Shown: piece after piece, positions 14,965 to 22,847 of the stretch | Numbering within the stretch: the first letter of the stretch is position 1 | Layout: each line of letters starts with the position of its first letter | Source of the DNA: a virus | Strand: one strand, 5' to 3' | Virus record (IMG/VR): IMGVR_UViG_3300010885_025275 | Span: 1-29,884 of that record | Length of the DNA: 29,884 nt | Program-made: the position numbers and the translations under genes | Notes under the pieces: generated by a model | Database searches by the model: none | Seen by the model: the letters and a program-made list of their open reading frames with translations, nothing else | What the model was told of the DNA's origin: nothing

Positions 14965-15324
14965 ATGGCTATTGGCCCATTATCAGCGGCAACACTAACA
15001 AACCCTTCTAGTTCGGTTGTGCTAGGTATTAGCGATGCCAATCGCGTTGCCATTACAAGCGGATCAACTTCACGCGCATTAAACATTTCTGCAACCACCG
15101 TTGTTAAAGCAGGCGCAGGCCGCATTGATAATGTTGCGGTGACTGTTGCTGGATCGGGCGCGGGTTCCATTCATGATTGCTTAACCACCGCACAAATTAG
15201 TGCTGCAAATACTGTTGCAGTCATACCTGCTGTTGTTGGCGTGATCTCTGTAGATTTCCCAATTTTAGCCGGTTTAACGGTAGTGCCAGGCACAGGTCAA
15301 ACCGTTGCCGTTTCATTCGTTTAA
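14965..15324 (+). CDS. Small Gly/Ala/Thr-rich structural protein of unknown function
   Basis: 119 aa from ATG at 14965 with AAGGAG (14951-14956); a TTG at 14959 would lie too close to it. Composition is Ala, Ser, Thr, Val, Gly with almost no charged residues: SRALNISATTVVKAGAGRID, VAVTVAGSGAG, VSVDFPILAGLTVVPGTGQTV. Alternating hydrophobic residues indicate an all-beta fold. It directly precedes the sheath gene. A role on the outside of the virion (decoration or neck fibre) is possible; no family recognised. Confidence 0.6.
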   Translation: MAIGPLSAATLTNPSSSVVLGISDANRVAITSGSTSRALNISATTVVKAGAGRIDNVAVTVAGSGAGSIHDCLTTAQISAANTVAVIPAVVGVISVDFPILAGLTVVPGTGQTVAVSFV

Positions 15325-15339
15325 TAAGGAATCACCGCC

Positions 15340-16644
15340 ATGTCTAACCAAATCGTCACAGTAGCGGTCACGAGCCAAGCGGCCTCTGCACCGTCAAATT
15401 ATCAGCAAAAAGGCTGCTTGGTTTCACAAGGCGGCACGACTTTAGCACAAGGTGCAAGCGTATTTTTAACGCAACTTTCAGATTTAACATCTATCCTAGC
15501 TGCTAACGCCACGATTGCCTCTTTGAGCTATGCATCAGGCACGGTAACAGTTACTTGCGATTCGACCTTAGGAGTGACCACAGGTCAGCAGTTTGGTGTT
15601 GTGATTTCTGGTTGCACCCCTCTTGGATACAACGGCACATTTACTGCAACTTGCACTGATACCACCACGTTTACTTATCCATTGGCTAGTAACCCTGGTG
15701 TTGCAACTGTATTCGGACTTGCTTCACTACTAGGTGAAGTTGAATTGGTTGCAATGGCTACGACTTGGTTTGCTCAGGGAAACAGCACAGGTGTGTATGT
15801 GTTGGAATTAGGCACAACCAGTTCAGCCACAGCAATCACTAACTTTTCCACTTATTTAACTGCTAATCCGCTTAAATATTATGTGTATGTCACACCTAGC
15901 GGGTGGGATACCATTTCAGCTTTTACCACACTGGTTAATCAATATACCAGCGACACCGCGCAAACTTATTTCTTTGCACCTGTTTCATTGGATACTTACA
16001 CTATTTACAAAGGCATTAAATCTGTCTTTGCATGGTATTTGAACAGCAGTGTTCCAAACACCGAATGGGATGGTGCAGCGATGGCTTGGCAAGTATCGAG
16101 TGCTAAGCCAAGTGCGGCTTCCCAAGTGCCACCATTTTCTTTCCGCTATTTGTTTGGCGTAATACCCGCTGTTTTAACCGGCGCACAGCAGTCTCAATTG
16201 AAAGCCGCTTATGTCAATTGGGTTGAAACTGCTGCTGAAGGTGGCATTTCTAACAAAATGCAAGTGTGGGGAACCGCTGGTGATGGCAACGATTTCTTGT
16301 ATTGGTACTCAGTGGATTGGGTGCAGATTAATGCTAATACCGTGATCAGCGCAACCGTGATCAATGGTAGCAACACCACCAACAATCCTTTGTACTACAA
16401 CCAGGCCGGTATCAACAGATTGCAGGCAGCAGCACAATCTGTAATGAACAGCGCCATTTCTTTTGGTTTGGCCTTGTCACCTATCAGCGTAAAAGCAACT
16501 GGATTCACCGCTTATGTCACTGCAAATCCTACCGATTATGCAGCCGGTGTTTACAATGGTTTGTCTGTCAGCTACACACCGACCACTGGATTTACTCAAA
16601 TTACGTTTAACGTCACTGTCAGCAACTTCCCGATTGGAGTTTAA
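15340..16644 (+). CDS. Contractile tail sheath protein with inserted beta module
   Basis: 434 aa, ATG at 15340 after AAGGA (15326-15330). The N-terminus (QIVTVAVTSQAASAPSNYQQKGCLVS) and the region after residue 130 (ELVAMATTWFAQG, VYVLELG, YYVYVTPSGWD, KGIKSVFAWYL) are typical of small-myovirus sheath proteins, as is the C-terminal domain with NNPLYYNQAGINRLQAAAQS and INxVxVxVSNFPIGV-type strand. Residues ~57-127 form an inserted module containing GYNGTFTATCTDTTTFTYPL. The sheath contracts and drives the tube through the envelope, so the virion is a myovirus. The tube gene follows five bases later. Confidence 0.82.
   Translation: MSNQIVTVAVTSQAASAPSNYQQKGCLVSQGGTTLAQGASVFLTQLSDLTSILAANATIASLSYASGTVTVTCDSTLGVTTGQQFGVVISGCTPLGYNGTFTATCTDTTTFTYPLASNPGVATVFGLASLLGEVELVAMATTWFAQGNSTGVYVLELGTTSSATAITNFSTYLTANPLKYYVYVTPSGWDTISAFTTLVNQYTSDTAQTYFFAPVSLDTYTIYKGIKSVFAWYLNSSVPNTEWDGAAMAWQVSSAKPSAASQVPPFSFRYLFGVIPAVLTGAQQSQLKAAYVNWVETAAEGGISNKMQVWGTAGDGNDFLYWYSVDWVQINANTVISATVINGSNTTNNPLYYNQAGINRLQAAAQSVMNSAISFGLALSPISVKATGFTAYVTANPTDYAAGVYNGLSVSYTPTTGFTQITFNVTVSNFPIGV
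15508..15720 (+). other. Inserted Ig-like/beta module within the sheath gene
   Basis: Encodes sheath residues ~57-127: LSYASGTVTVT, GVTTGQQFGVVISGC, TPLGYNGTFTATCTDTTTFT, then YPLASNPGVAT. The pattern 'P-x-GYNGTF-x-T-TTFTY-LASxPG' occurs, as I recall, as an insertion in several unrelated phage structural proteins, so it is probably a surface-exposed swappable domain. Confidence 0.6.
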
Positions 16645-16648
16645 TTAA

Positions 16649-17092
16649 ATGGCTAATCCTTTAACGCCGCAAGGCACTTTAAACCGGATACGGGCCTCGG
16701 TAATCATCACTGATTTCCCTGACCTGACTGTGACAAGCCCCTACATGGGAACTGATGGTGTTAGCCTATCGTTTACGGGTGAACAAACCAATCTGTTACC
16801 ATCATTGACAGGAAACGTATTGTCTCCAGCCCCTTATCAAACCGCAGTTTTGAAAATGCACTTGTTGCGTACTCAAAACCTATCGAGTTTGTATAAACTT
16901 CAAGTGGAAACTAATACGCTATTGGGTGACATAACAATCATTCCTGATAGTTCTGCATTGGCTAATTACATAGTTGGTAATTGTGCTTTGGTTGAAGTAG
17001 CTGAGTTGCCTTTCACGGGCCGTGATGCAGGTTTTATGGTCACGATCCAAGGCACTTACTACATCAACAATATTCTTTATCTCGGCGTTTAA
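16649..17092 (+). CDS. Tail tube protein
   Basis: 147 aa, ATG at 16649 with GGAG (16637-16640) at the end of the sheath gene. It contains NRIRASVIITDFPDLTVTS, LSFTGEQTNLLPSLTGNVLS, a VLKMHLLRTQNLSSLYKLQ stretch, and the ending VTIQGTYYINNILYLG. Length, beta content and position after the sheath fit the inner tube of a contractile tail, a stack of hexameric rings around the tape measure. The long LLRTQ-LS-LYK-QxExNTLLG segment is common in tube proteins of this type. Confidence 0.8.
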   Translation: MANPLTPQGTLNRIRASVIITDFPDLTVTSPYMGTDGVSLSFTGEQTNLLPSLTGNVLSPAPYQTAVLKMHLLRTQNLSSLYKLQVETNTLLGDITIIPDSSALANYIVGNCALVEVAELPFTGRDAGFMVTIQGTYYINNILYLGV

Positions 17093-17096
17093 TCTT

Positions 17097-17110
17097 TCCC
17101 CGCAAGGGGA
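17097..17110 (+). promoter_or_regulatory. GNRA-tetraloop hairpin before the tail chaperone gene
   Basis: T-CCCC (17097-17101), loop GCAA (17102-17105), GGGG-A (17106-17110). It has no T run. It sits five bases after the tube stop and 20 nt before the chaperone ATG, which has AGGGA at 17117-17121. It could protect the abundant tube message from 3' decay or tune chaperone translation. Confidence 0.5.
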
Positions 17111-17130
17111 TCACATAGGGAACCACCCCC

Positions 17131-17703
17131 ATGACTGATATTGCCATCACAGGCGAGTTTAATCTCGCCATTCCTGTTTTAGAGAATGACACACACGTTT
17201 TGTGGATACATTCTCGCCCTATTTCCAAAGAAATATTTAAAAAGTATTATTTGCCTTTATCCAAAGCATTTTCGCAATTGCATGCGGAAGGCATCAATGT
17301 TTTGGCTGGCCCCAAAGTGGCAACTTATTTGCTGGAAGATATTGGTGATCAGTTAGGGCAAGGCACATTAATCCGCGAAGGATTTATTAATGAGATTCGC
17401 AGGATTACCACTTGCTGCATCTTCAACGGTGCTAAGTGGGAAACGATGCCATTGGAAGTGGCGGCAAAGAAAAACAAGTTGTCTGATGACATTATTGAAG
17501 AGGCGGTAGCAGCAGCGATTTTTTTTACATTAAACTGGCACGGCCTACCGAGGCAGGCCAGGAAGATGATGATCCAGATGGCAGCCGATTTACACAATTG
17601 GCAATTGACATCGTTGCCTGCTACGGCGTGGGCCGATTCTTTGCCGATACCGATACCGGAAGAATCTACCCCGAAAGCGGAAATCTCATCACCACCGCAT
17701 TAA
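17131..17703 (+). CDS. Tail assembly chaperone, short form (gpG-like)
   Basis: 190 aa, ATG at 17131 with AGGGA at 17117-17121. The start EFNLAIPVLENDTHVLWIHSRPISKEIFKKYYLP, then LHAEGINVLAGPKVATYLLED and EGFINEIRRITTCCIFNGAKW, belongs to the gpG-type chaperone pattern of phages with such tube genes. Position between the tube and tape measure genes is diagnostic. It coats the tape measure before tube polymerisation and is absent from the mature virion. A run of eight T at 17519-17526 allows part of the ribosomes to slip -1 and make the longer form. The unshifted tail (FTLNWHGLPRQARKMMI ... SSPPH) ends at 17703. Confidence 0.8.
   Translation: MTDIAITGEFNLAIPVLENDTHVLWIHSRPISKEIFKKYYLPLSKAFSQLHAEGINVLAGPKVATYLLEDIGDQLGQGTLIREGFINEIRRITTCCIFNGAKWETMPLEVAAKKNKLSDDIIEEAVAAAIFFTLNWHGLPRQARKMMIQMAADLHNWQLTSLPATAWADSLPIPIPEESTPKAEISSPPH
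17520..17526 (+). other. -1 programmed ribosomal frameshift site (T TTT TTT)
   Basis: In the chaperone frame the bases read ATT TTT TTT ACA, giving a perfect X-XXY-YYZ heptamer of seven T. The -1 frame is open from 17499 to the TGA at 17823-17825. A GGCCT/AGGCC stem (17542-17546 / 17555-17559) lies downstream, with an alternative TGGC/GCCA pairing starting nine bases after the site. Confidence 0.85.
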
Positions 17704-17825
17704 CCTATTCAGCAGGCCCAGGTTTCACTGAAGTAATGAAAGCCTTGGGCTTAAAATTCGCAGATGCGTTAGAATTCCGACAGAGGTATATTCTTAGAGA
17801 TATTCGCGCAAGGGGCTTTCTGTGA
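17526..17825 (+). CDS. Frameshift extension of the tail assembly chaperone (gpGT-like), read as fusion from 17131
   Basis: The -1 frame continues from 17526 with YIKLARPTEAGQEDDDPDG, then RFTQLAIDIVACYGVGRFFA and a compact C-terminal domain ending RDIRARGFL. Together with the first 132 residues of the short form this gives a 231-aa protein. The extension has no ATG before EVMKAL and no ribosome binding site, so independent translation is unlikely. In lambda-like systems the T domain recruits the tape measure/tube complex. Its stop overlaps the GTG start of the tape measure gene, the usual arrangement. Confidence 0.8.
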   Translation, partial: YIKLARPTEAGQEDDDPDGSRFTQLAIDIVACYGVGRFFADTDTGRIYPESGNLITTALTYSAGPGFTEVMKALGLKFADALEFRQRYILRDIRARGFL

Positions 17826-19954
17826 CTGATTTACGCAGTGTCATAACGATTGATGTTCAAGCCGATACGTTTGCGGAATTCCAAGCCGCATTTAAGAAAT
17901 ATCGGAATGCGCTTAATGCCATGCCAGAACAATGGCGCAAGGTTATGGAAGGAGCGCAGAAAGCCAGCACTGCTAGTACATCCAACATAAAAAAAACCGC
18001 AGATCAAGTTGATAAAGCACGTCAAAATGCCAAAAAGACTGACGATGAATTTAATCGTTTAAACAAAACCACTGGCAGTATTAAAAACAATATTGGCGAT
18101 TCAACCCGCATGTTGGAAAGATGGGCGGGCTTGGGCCTGAGTATTGGATTATTAAGTTCAGCCTTTGGAGGCATGAAAGACTTAGCTTTAGGGGTGACTG
18201 AACAACGTAAGCAAGCGCGTGGTTTGGGAGTGAAAGCCGATGAATTAACTGCGCTTCAAAGCACAATTAGTCGATTTATTGATGTTGAAGGCGATCTGGA
18301 AAAGATCAATGCTGCACGTTATGACTTATCAAAACGCTATGCGTTTGGTGCGGTAGGCATCAAAGACTTTGAAAAGAAATCAAATCTACAAATATTGATG
18401 GATTTGATTCAAAAACAAAAAGAAATCGTTAAACAACCTGGCTTTACATTAGACCTTGCGCGTGCGCGTGGCTTTGGTGTATTGGGTTCAGAACAAGATT
18501 TGTTGCAATTACGCGGAACAGGTAAGCAAAAGGATGTTGAAGAAAACGTAAAACGCTTGGATGAATTAATTGGTGAATATCAAAAATTAAGAGATCAAGC
18601 ACCTGATACAGAGAAAGCGGGAAAAGCAGCGGAAGATTTTACAACAGCTTTGCAAGAAGCAGGTAACAAAGTAAGAAACTTTGTATTGACACAATTAGAA
18701 CCATTTTTTACAAAAATTGCCGAATTCATTAAAACATTAGACCCAATGCAAGCCACATTAATTGGTTTGGGTTTAGGTTTAAGTGGCTTGGCAGTTGGTG
18801 TGGCTGCATTACGAACATCATTAGGATTATTATTACCTAAAGGCGCAGTTCCCCCAGCAGCGGCCCCAGCAGCAGCCGCAGCAGAAAGTGCAGCAACTCG
18901 CACTGCAACAAGTGCCGCCGCAGGCGCAGGTGCGACAGCCGCATCAACCTCATTCTTTTCGCAGATGGGTAAATTTTTATTTGCGGGCGCACGATTAGGT
19001 TCATTGGCATCAGGATTATTGTATTCACCGGAAGCAGGAAAAGCCGATGAAGCCGCATTTATTGATGAAGAAAGAGAAAAACAAAAGAAAGCAAAGCGTG
19101 CGGAAGCAAAAGCGCAGGGATTAAAAGAAAGCACAGCCCCGCCTTCTCCTGATATTGATCTTTATAAACGATCCCTAGAAGGCGCACCACCAGAACTAAG
19201 CAAAGAAGAGAAAGCAGCAATTCTAAAAGGGCAAATTTTATATCCTGGGCAACCAGAAACAACAAAACCTGTACCGTTGCCACAAACCGTTCAGCCTATA
19301 TCGGCAGATAAAAAAGAAGATCAAAGCAAGATTGAAGATCGGCAAGCGCAAATTGAACGTGATTTAAAAGAAAAGCCAAAAGATGAAGCATCAAAACGAG
19401 CAAAAGAAATGGAGTTGTTTGCTGCTCTTGAAAAGCAAAACAATCTTCTTCCAGGCATGTTGGATGAAATCTACAAAATTGAATCTTCACGCGGCAAACA
19501 GCTATACAACATAGAATCAAAGGCTGCTGGGCCATTTCAAATTATTCCAAAAACAGCAAAAAGTTATGGTTTAAGTAAAGAAGAAACATACGATTTACCA
19601 AAATCCGCAAAAGTGGCTGCGGATATGTTTAATCAATTAATGACTAAATACAAAGGTGATTTGGATAAGGTGTTGGCTGGATACAACTATGGGCAAGGTA
19701 AGCTAGATAAATTATTGGAATCAGGTAAAACACTGCAAGATTTACCAAAAGAAACAAAAGAGTACATAAAAACATTTAGGGAAGAAATGCATCTTCCCCC
19801 TTCTTCAGCATTAGAACCACCTGCATCTAGGGCAGCACCGCAACCCACACAAGGTATGAATCAGCAGTTTAACCCCACAATCAACGTGCGTGTTTCAGCA
19901 CCCGCAGGCACATCGGTGGAAGTCAATACTGCACAAATGGCTAATTTCGCATGA
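17822..19954 (+). CDS. Tape measure protein with C-terminal lytic transglycosylase-like domain
   Basis: 710 aa from GTG at 17822 (GTGA overlap, AAGGGG upstream at 17809-17815). Residues ~10-95 and 230-285 are helical and charged; hydrophobic segments at ~103-128 and ~312-340 could cross a membrane. An Ala/Pro-rich stretch (~341-370) and a charged helix (~410-530) follow. Residues ~535-660 look like a soluble lytic transglycosylase: IYKIESSRG with candidate catalytic Glu554, GPFQI (570-574), TAKSYGL, AGYNYG (619-624) and LPKETKEY (641-648). The protein sets tail length (about 710 x 0.15 nm, near 105 nm if fully helical) and may open peptidoglycan during entry. Confidence 0.9.
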   Translation: MTDLRSVITIDVQADTFAEFQAAFKKYRNALNAMPEQWRKVMEGAQKASTASTSNIKKTADQVDKARQNAKKTDDEFNRLNKTTGSIKNNIGDSTRMLERWAGLGLSIGLLSSAFGGMKDLALGVTEQRKQARGLGVKADELTALQSTISRFIDVEGDLEKINAARYDLSKRYAFGAVGIKDFEKKSNLQILMDLIQKQKEIVKQPGFTLDLARARGFGVLGSEQDLLQLRGTGKQKDVEENVKRLDELIGEYQKLRDQAPDTEKAGKAAEDFTTALQEAGNKVRNFVLTQLEPFFTKIAEFIKTLDPMQATLIGLGLGLSGLAVGVAALRTSLGLLLPKGAVPPAAAPAAAAAESAATRTATSAAAGAGATAASTSFFSQMGKFLFAGARLGSLASGLLYSPEAGKADEAAFIDEEREKQKKAKRAEAKAQGLKESTAPPSPDIDLYKRSLEGAPPELSKEEKAAILKGQILYPGQPETTKPVPLPQTVQPISADKKEDQSKIEDRQAQIERDLKEKPKDEASKRAKEMELFAALEKQNNLLPGMLDEIYKIESSRGKQLYNIESKAAGPFQIIPKTAKSYGLSKEETYDLPKSAKVAADMFNQLMTKYKGDLDKVLAGYNYGQGKLDKLLESGKTLQDLPKETKEYIKTFREEMHLPPSSALEPPASRAAPQPTQGMNQQFNPTINVRVSAPAGTSVEVNTAQMANFA

Positions 19955-20652
19955 GTATTGTCACGAAAGTATTATTAAGTGTTTACCAACTGCAATATCA
20001 GATTGCGCCGATATTGTTTGTTAATGGAATAGCGAATGGTGTGGGCACAGGTGCTAACAGCAATCAATCGTTGCCAATCACGCATTTCACCGAAAACTTG
20101 CCAGTGCCATTAGGCATTACGCAAAATGGTGTAAACCTTTCTTTAGAAGATTTTTTTTGTCAGTTTAAACCTGCTGTTGGATCAACCTTACAAAATTGGC
20201 AAATTGCCAATTACCCATTTGCTAATAGCACTATTGCAGCCAACGCAACCATTGCTCAACCTTTGAATGTAAGTCTGATTATGTTATGCCCAGCGCGGGG
20301 ATTAAATACCCTACCCTTGCGGCAAGGAATTCTTACTCGATTAAAACAAGCGCTAGATGTGCATATTTTACAAGGCGGCACATTTACTGTTTTAACACCT
20401 GCTTATGTGTACACAAATTGCCTATTGGTATCTTTGCGCGATATTACCCCGCAGGATGACAAACAAGTTCAATCAGTTTACCAATGGGATTTTGTGCAGC
20501 CGTTATTGACACAACAATCAGCAGCGCAGGCATACAATGGTTTGATGGCTGCCTTAGAAGGGGGCAATGTATTGTCTGGAACCGCTACAAACAGTGGGCC
20601 ATTAACCACTGTTCCATTAACCGGTAACACGGGAACGGGGGCATTGCAATGA
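19951..20652 (+). CDS. Tail/baseplate protein of unknown function
   Basis: 233 aa, ATG at 19951 overlapping the tape measure stop. It opens VTKVLLSVYQLQYQIAPILFVNGIANG; the middle has THFTENLPVPLGITQ and LNVSLIMLCPARGL, then LKQALDVHILQGGTFTVLTP and VSLRDITPQDDKQVQSVYQWDFVQPLLT. The last pattern (a diagonal 'DxxPQDxxQVQxxWxxDFVxPL') is shared by phage proteins directly after the tape measure, probably the ring that starts the tube on the baseplate. No signal peptide. Low-complexity Gly/Thr tail. It overlaps the next start by four bases, so translation is coupled. Confidence 0.6.
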   Translation: MSIVTKVLLSVYQLQYQIAPILFVNGIANGVGTGANSNQSLPITHFTENLPVPLGITQNGVNLSLEDFFCQFKPAVGSTLQNWQIANYPFANSTIAANATIAQPLNVSLIMLCPARGLNTLPLRQGILTRLKQALDVHILQGGTFTVLTPAYVYTNCLLVSLRDITPQDDKQVQSVYQWDFVQPLLTQQSAAQAYNGLMAALEGGNVLSGTATNSGPLTTVPLTGNTGTGALQ

Positions 20653-20915
20653 GCGTAATTGTGCCTTTTAATCCTGTCAGTAATGCAAACTTCCAATTTG
20701 CACCGAGCTTGGATGGAGCAACCTACACTGCAATTATCACCTGGAACGCGTTTGGTTTACGTTATTACATTAACTTGTATAGCAATCAAAACAAGTTGAT
20801 ATTTTGTCAACCTTTAATTGGATCACCGCCTGACTACAATATTAATTTAGCTGAAGGCTATTTTAATACTCCGCTTATTTATCGCACGATGCCACAACAA
20901 TTTGAGATTGGCTGA
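20649..20915 (+). CDS. Baseplate plug-like small protein (Pam3 gp18 / DUF6983-like)
   Basis: 88 aa, ATG overlapping the previous stop. The pattern ANFQFAPSLDGATYTAIITW, then NAFGLRYYINLYSNQNKLIF, matches the small plug protein described in the simple baseplate of cyanophage Pam3 (the DUF6983 family, as I recall), in which a beta-strand pair with 'LDGxxYxxxxxWNxxGxRWY' is characteristic. It would close the tube at the baseplate hub until infection. Position between the tape-measure-adjacent protein and the hub gene agrees with that phage. The TGATG overlap links it to the hub gene. Confidence 0.65.
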   Translation: MSVIVPFNPVSNANFQFAPSLDGATYTAIITWNAFGLRYYINLYSNQNKLIFCQPLIGSPPDYNINLAEGYFNTPLIYRTMPQQFEIG

Positions 20916-21910
20916 TGCGGTATTACCAGATCAGAATTCTGGATGTAAACGGCTTACCCGTTAGAACTTGGTCATCATTGGATGATCAAGGTAATAATTT
21001 GGCGGGCGCATTGAATATTGAGATTGATGCACCTGTATTTAACTTTGCCAACCCTAATGGCAATAGTGCTGGTGGTAATGCAGCAGCGCACGTCACACTC
21101 TATGGAATCAGCCTGCAAGATATTGGAAGCGCTCAAAACTTTAATGATTTAACTTTTGAGCTAGAAGCGGGAATGACGCAAGGGCTACCATTGGCAAATC
21201 CACAGCAAAAAGGTGTAATTGTGTATGGATTGATCAACCAGGCTATTGGTAACTGGCAAGCAGCACTATTAACGCTTGATTTCTTTATTACTCCAGGTGC
21301 AGGTGGTACGGGTTCAATTAATTCTCCACGTAATATTTCATGGATATGGAAAGCGGGAAGCAGTTTAAAAAGTGCTATTGAAACAACATTGAGCGTGGCT
21401 TTTCCTGTTACCGATGGCTATAGCTATACGATTAACGTCAACCCTAACATTGTGTTGCCGCAAGAAGAAACAGGCTATTTTAGAACGCTGACAGAGTTTG
21501 CAATTTATTTAAAAACTACAAGTGCGGCAATCGTTGGTAATAATGGTTTAAGCGTTACAGTCAATCAAAAGAACATTATTGTGGTGGATAATACGCAGGC
21601 TTATTTAGCTAAAACCATTGATTATAAAGACTTAATAGGTCAGCCGTCATGGTTAAATATTGGCACGATTAGCTTTAAAACGGTGATGCGTGGGGATATA
21701 TCCGTCAACGATTATGTACAAATGCCCACCATATTATCTACAACTACAGCCAATAGTTATTCGCGCTACCGCGATACTTCAGCTATGCAAAACATATTCC
21801 AGATTACCCAAGTGCGTCATGTGGGGAATTTTAGGCAACCGGATGGCAATTCATGGTGTTCAGTCTTTAATGCCATAGCGGTGGGCACAGAGCAGGCTCC
21901 AGGCGCATGA
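20915..21910 (+). CDS. Baseplate hub protein
   Basis: 331 aa, ATG at 20915 overlapping the previous TGA. It starts MRYYQIRILDVNGLPVRTWS; after NIEIDAPVFNFA and AHVTLYGISLQDIGSAQNFND comes LTFELEAGMTQGLPLAN with KGVIVYGLINQAIGNWQ, then a second domain with LKSAIETTLSVAFP and a C-terminal beta domain (SWLNIGTISFKTVMRGDISV, IFQITQVRHVGNFRQPDG). This is the layout of small-phage hub proteins of the gp27/gpD type: two tube-like beta-barrels with a linker domain, forming a trimer that carries the spike. No enzymatic motif. Context within the coupled baseplate genes supports the call. Confidence 0.65.
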   Translation: MRYYQIRILDVNGLPVRTWSSLDDQGNNLAGALNIEIDAPVFNFANPNGNSAGGNAAAHVTLYGISLQDIGSAQNFNDLTFELEAGMTQGLPLANPQQKGVIVYGLINQAIGNWQAALLTLDFFITPGAGGTGSINSPRNISWIWKAGSSLKSAIETTLSVAFPVTDGYSYTINVNPNIVLPQEETGYFRTLTEFAIYLKTTSAAIVGNNGLSVTVNQKNIIVVDNTQAYLAKTIDYKDLIGQPSWLNIGTISFKTVMRGDISVNDYVQMPTILSTTTANSYSRYRDTSAMQNIFQITQVRHVGNFRQPDGNSWCSVFNAIAVGTEQAPGA

Positions 21911-22467
21911 GTGACTTAAACCTCAAACAACCAGTTTATGCATCGTTGAATTCATTCACCGAAAGCAAGATTTCTAGCAACAATCAACTTCAGGGTAAAT
22001 CTTTACCTTGTGTCGTGGTTGCCGCAGAAGGAAATTTTGTAACGGTATCGTTTCAAATAAGTGATCCAACATTTACATTGCCACAAGTGACCGTGCCAAT
22101 TGCCATGTCGCAATATGTAAGACTTCCAATAAATGTTGGAGATACAGGTATATGTGTTGCAGCAGATGTGCGATTGGGAGCGATCACAGGTGCAAATACG
22201 TTTGGATCAGGGCAAACGACATTAAATGCACCAGCAAATTTGTCTGCTTTAGTATTTGTACCTTTATCAAACAAATCTTGGTCAGCAATATACAACAGTA
22301 TTAATTACATTATGTCGTTAGTTGAAATAGAATTAGATGCACCATTGGTATCAGCAACCCAAAATTTAACAGTTGGTAATGGTATCAGCGGATCATTTGC
22401 AACAGGAACCGGATTAATTGTGACAGTAACCGGCGGCATCATTACTAACATTTATGGAGTACCATGA
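21907..22467 (+). CDS. Baseplate central spike (Gp138-type N-terminal domain)
   Basis: 186 aa, ATG overlapping the hub stop by four bases. SLPCVVVAAEGNFVTVSFQI, VTVPIAMSQYVRLPINVGD, then GICVAADVRLGAITGAN and NLSALVFVPLSNKSW form the OB-fold pattern of Gp138-type membrane-puncturing spikes; the GDxGxxxxADxxxG signature is clear. The rest (~130-186, LVSATQNLTVGNGISGSF and GTGLIVTVTGGIITNIYGV) is a repetitive beta stretch suited to a trimeric beta-helix tip. It pierces the outer membrane after sheath contraction, which is an argument for a Gram-negative host. I see no His-rich iron site at the tip. Confidence 0.75.
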   Translation: MSDLNLKQPVYASLNSFTESKISSNNQLQGKSLPCVVVAAEGNFVTVSFQISDPTFTLPQVTVPIAMSQYVRLPINVGDTGICVAADVRLGAITGANTFGSGQTTLNAPANLSALVFVPLSNKSWSAIYNSINYIMSLVEIELDAPLVSATQNLTVGNGISGSFATGTGLIVTVTGGIITNIYGVP

Positions 22468-22847
22468 TTCCTCAAAATCAAGGTGTTATCAATGACAGCT
22501 ATTTTAATAGCGTTATTGATCAAATAAATAATGCAACAAGTTGCAATCAATTGAAAGATATTGTGTCGCAGTTTTACACTTCAATTGCGGCAACGCAACA
22601 AGCATCATTACAACAGCAACAATTATTAGGTGGTATGCAAAGTTTATTGGAAGCCCCTACCACACCTGATGCGTGTGTGACATATTTAAGCAATTTCATT
22701 CAGTTATATTTGGGGCCAGCTTTGGCTCCTTATCAAACTTATCTACAACAAAATATTGCATTAACTGCAAAATTGGGTTCAGTTGCTAACGCAGTCAGCA
22801 ATGCAAGTAGTAAATTTCCAAATTGTAGTGTTACGATTCCAACATGA
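22464..22847 (+). CDS. Baseplate-region protein of unknown function
   Basis: 127 aa, ATG overlapping the spike stop. Mostly helical: DSYFNSVIDQINNATSCNQL, then VSQFYTSIAATQQASLQQQQ, and ALAPYQTYLQQNIALTAKLG. Gln- and Asn-rich with two pairs of Cys (Cys29, Cys71 region and Cys122 near the end) but no catalytic pattern. It lies between the spike and wedge genes and is coupled to both by ATGA overlaps, so it probably takes part in baseplate assembly or structure, perhaps as a wedge or chaperone. I do not recognise a family. Confidence 0.55.
   Translation: MIPQNQGVINDSYFNSVIDQINNATSCNQLKDIVSQFYTSIAATQQASLQQQQLLGGMQSLLEAPTTPDACVTYLSNFIQLYLGPALAPYQTYLQQNIALTAKLGSVANAVSNASSKFPNCSVTIPT

Noticed and set aside
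17598-17825. Independent 75-aa gene after the tail chaperone
   Set aside because: It starts only with TTG without ribosome binding site. The open frame extends upstream to 17499 and is best read through the -1 slip at 17520-17526.
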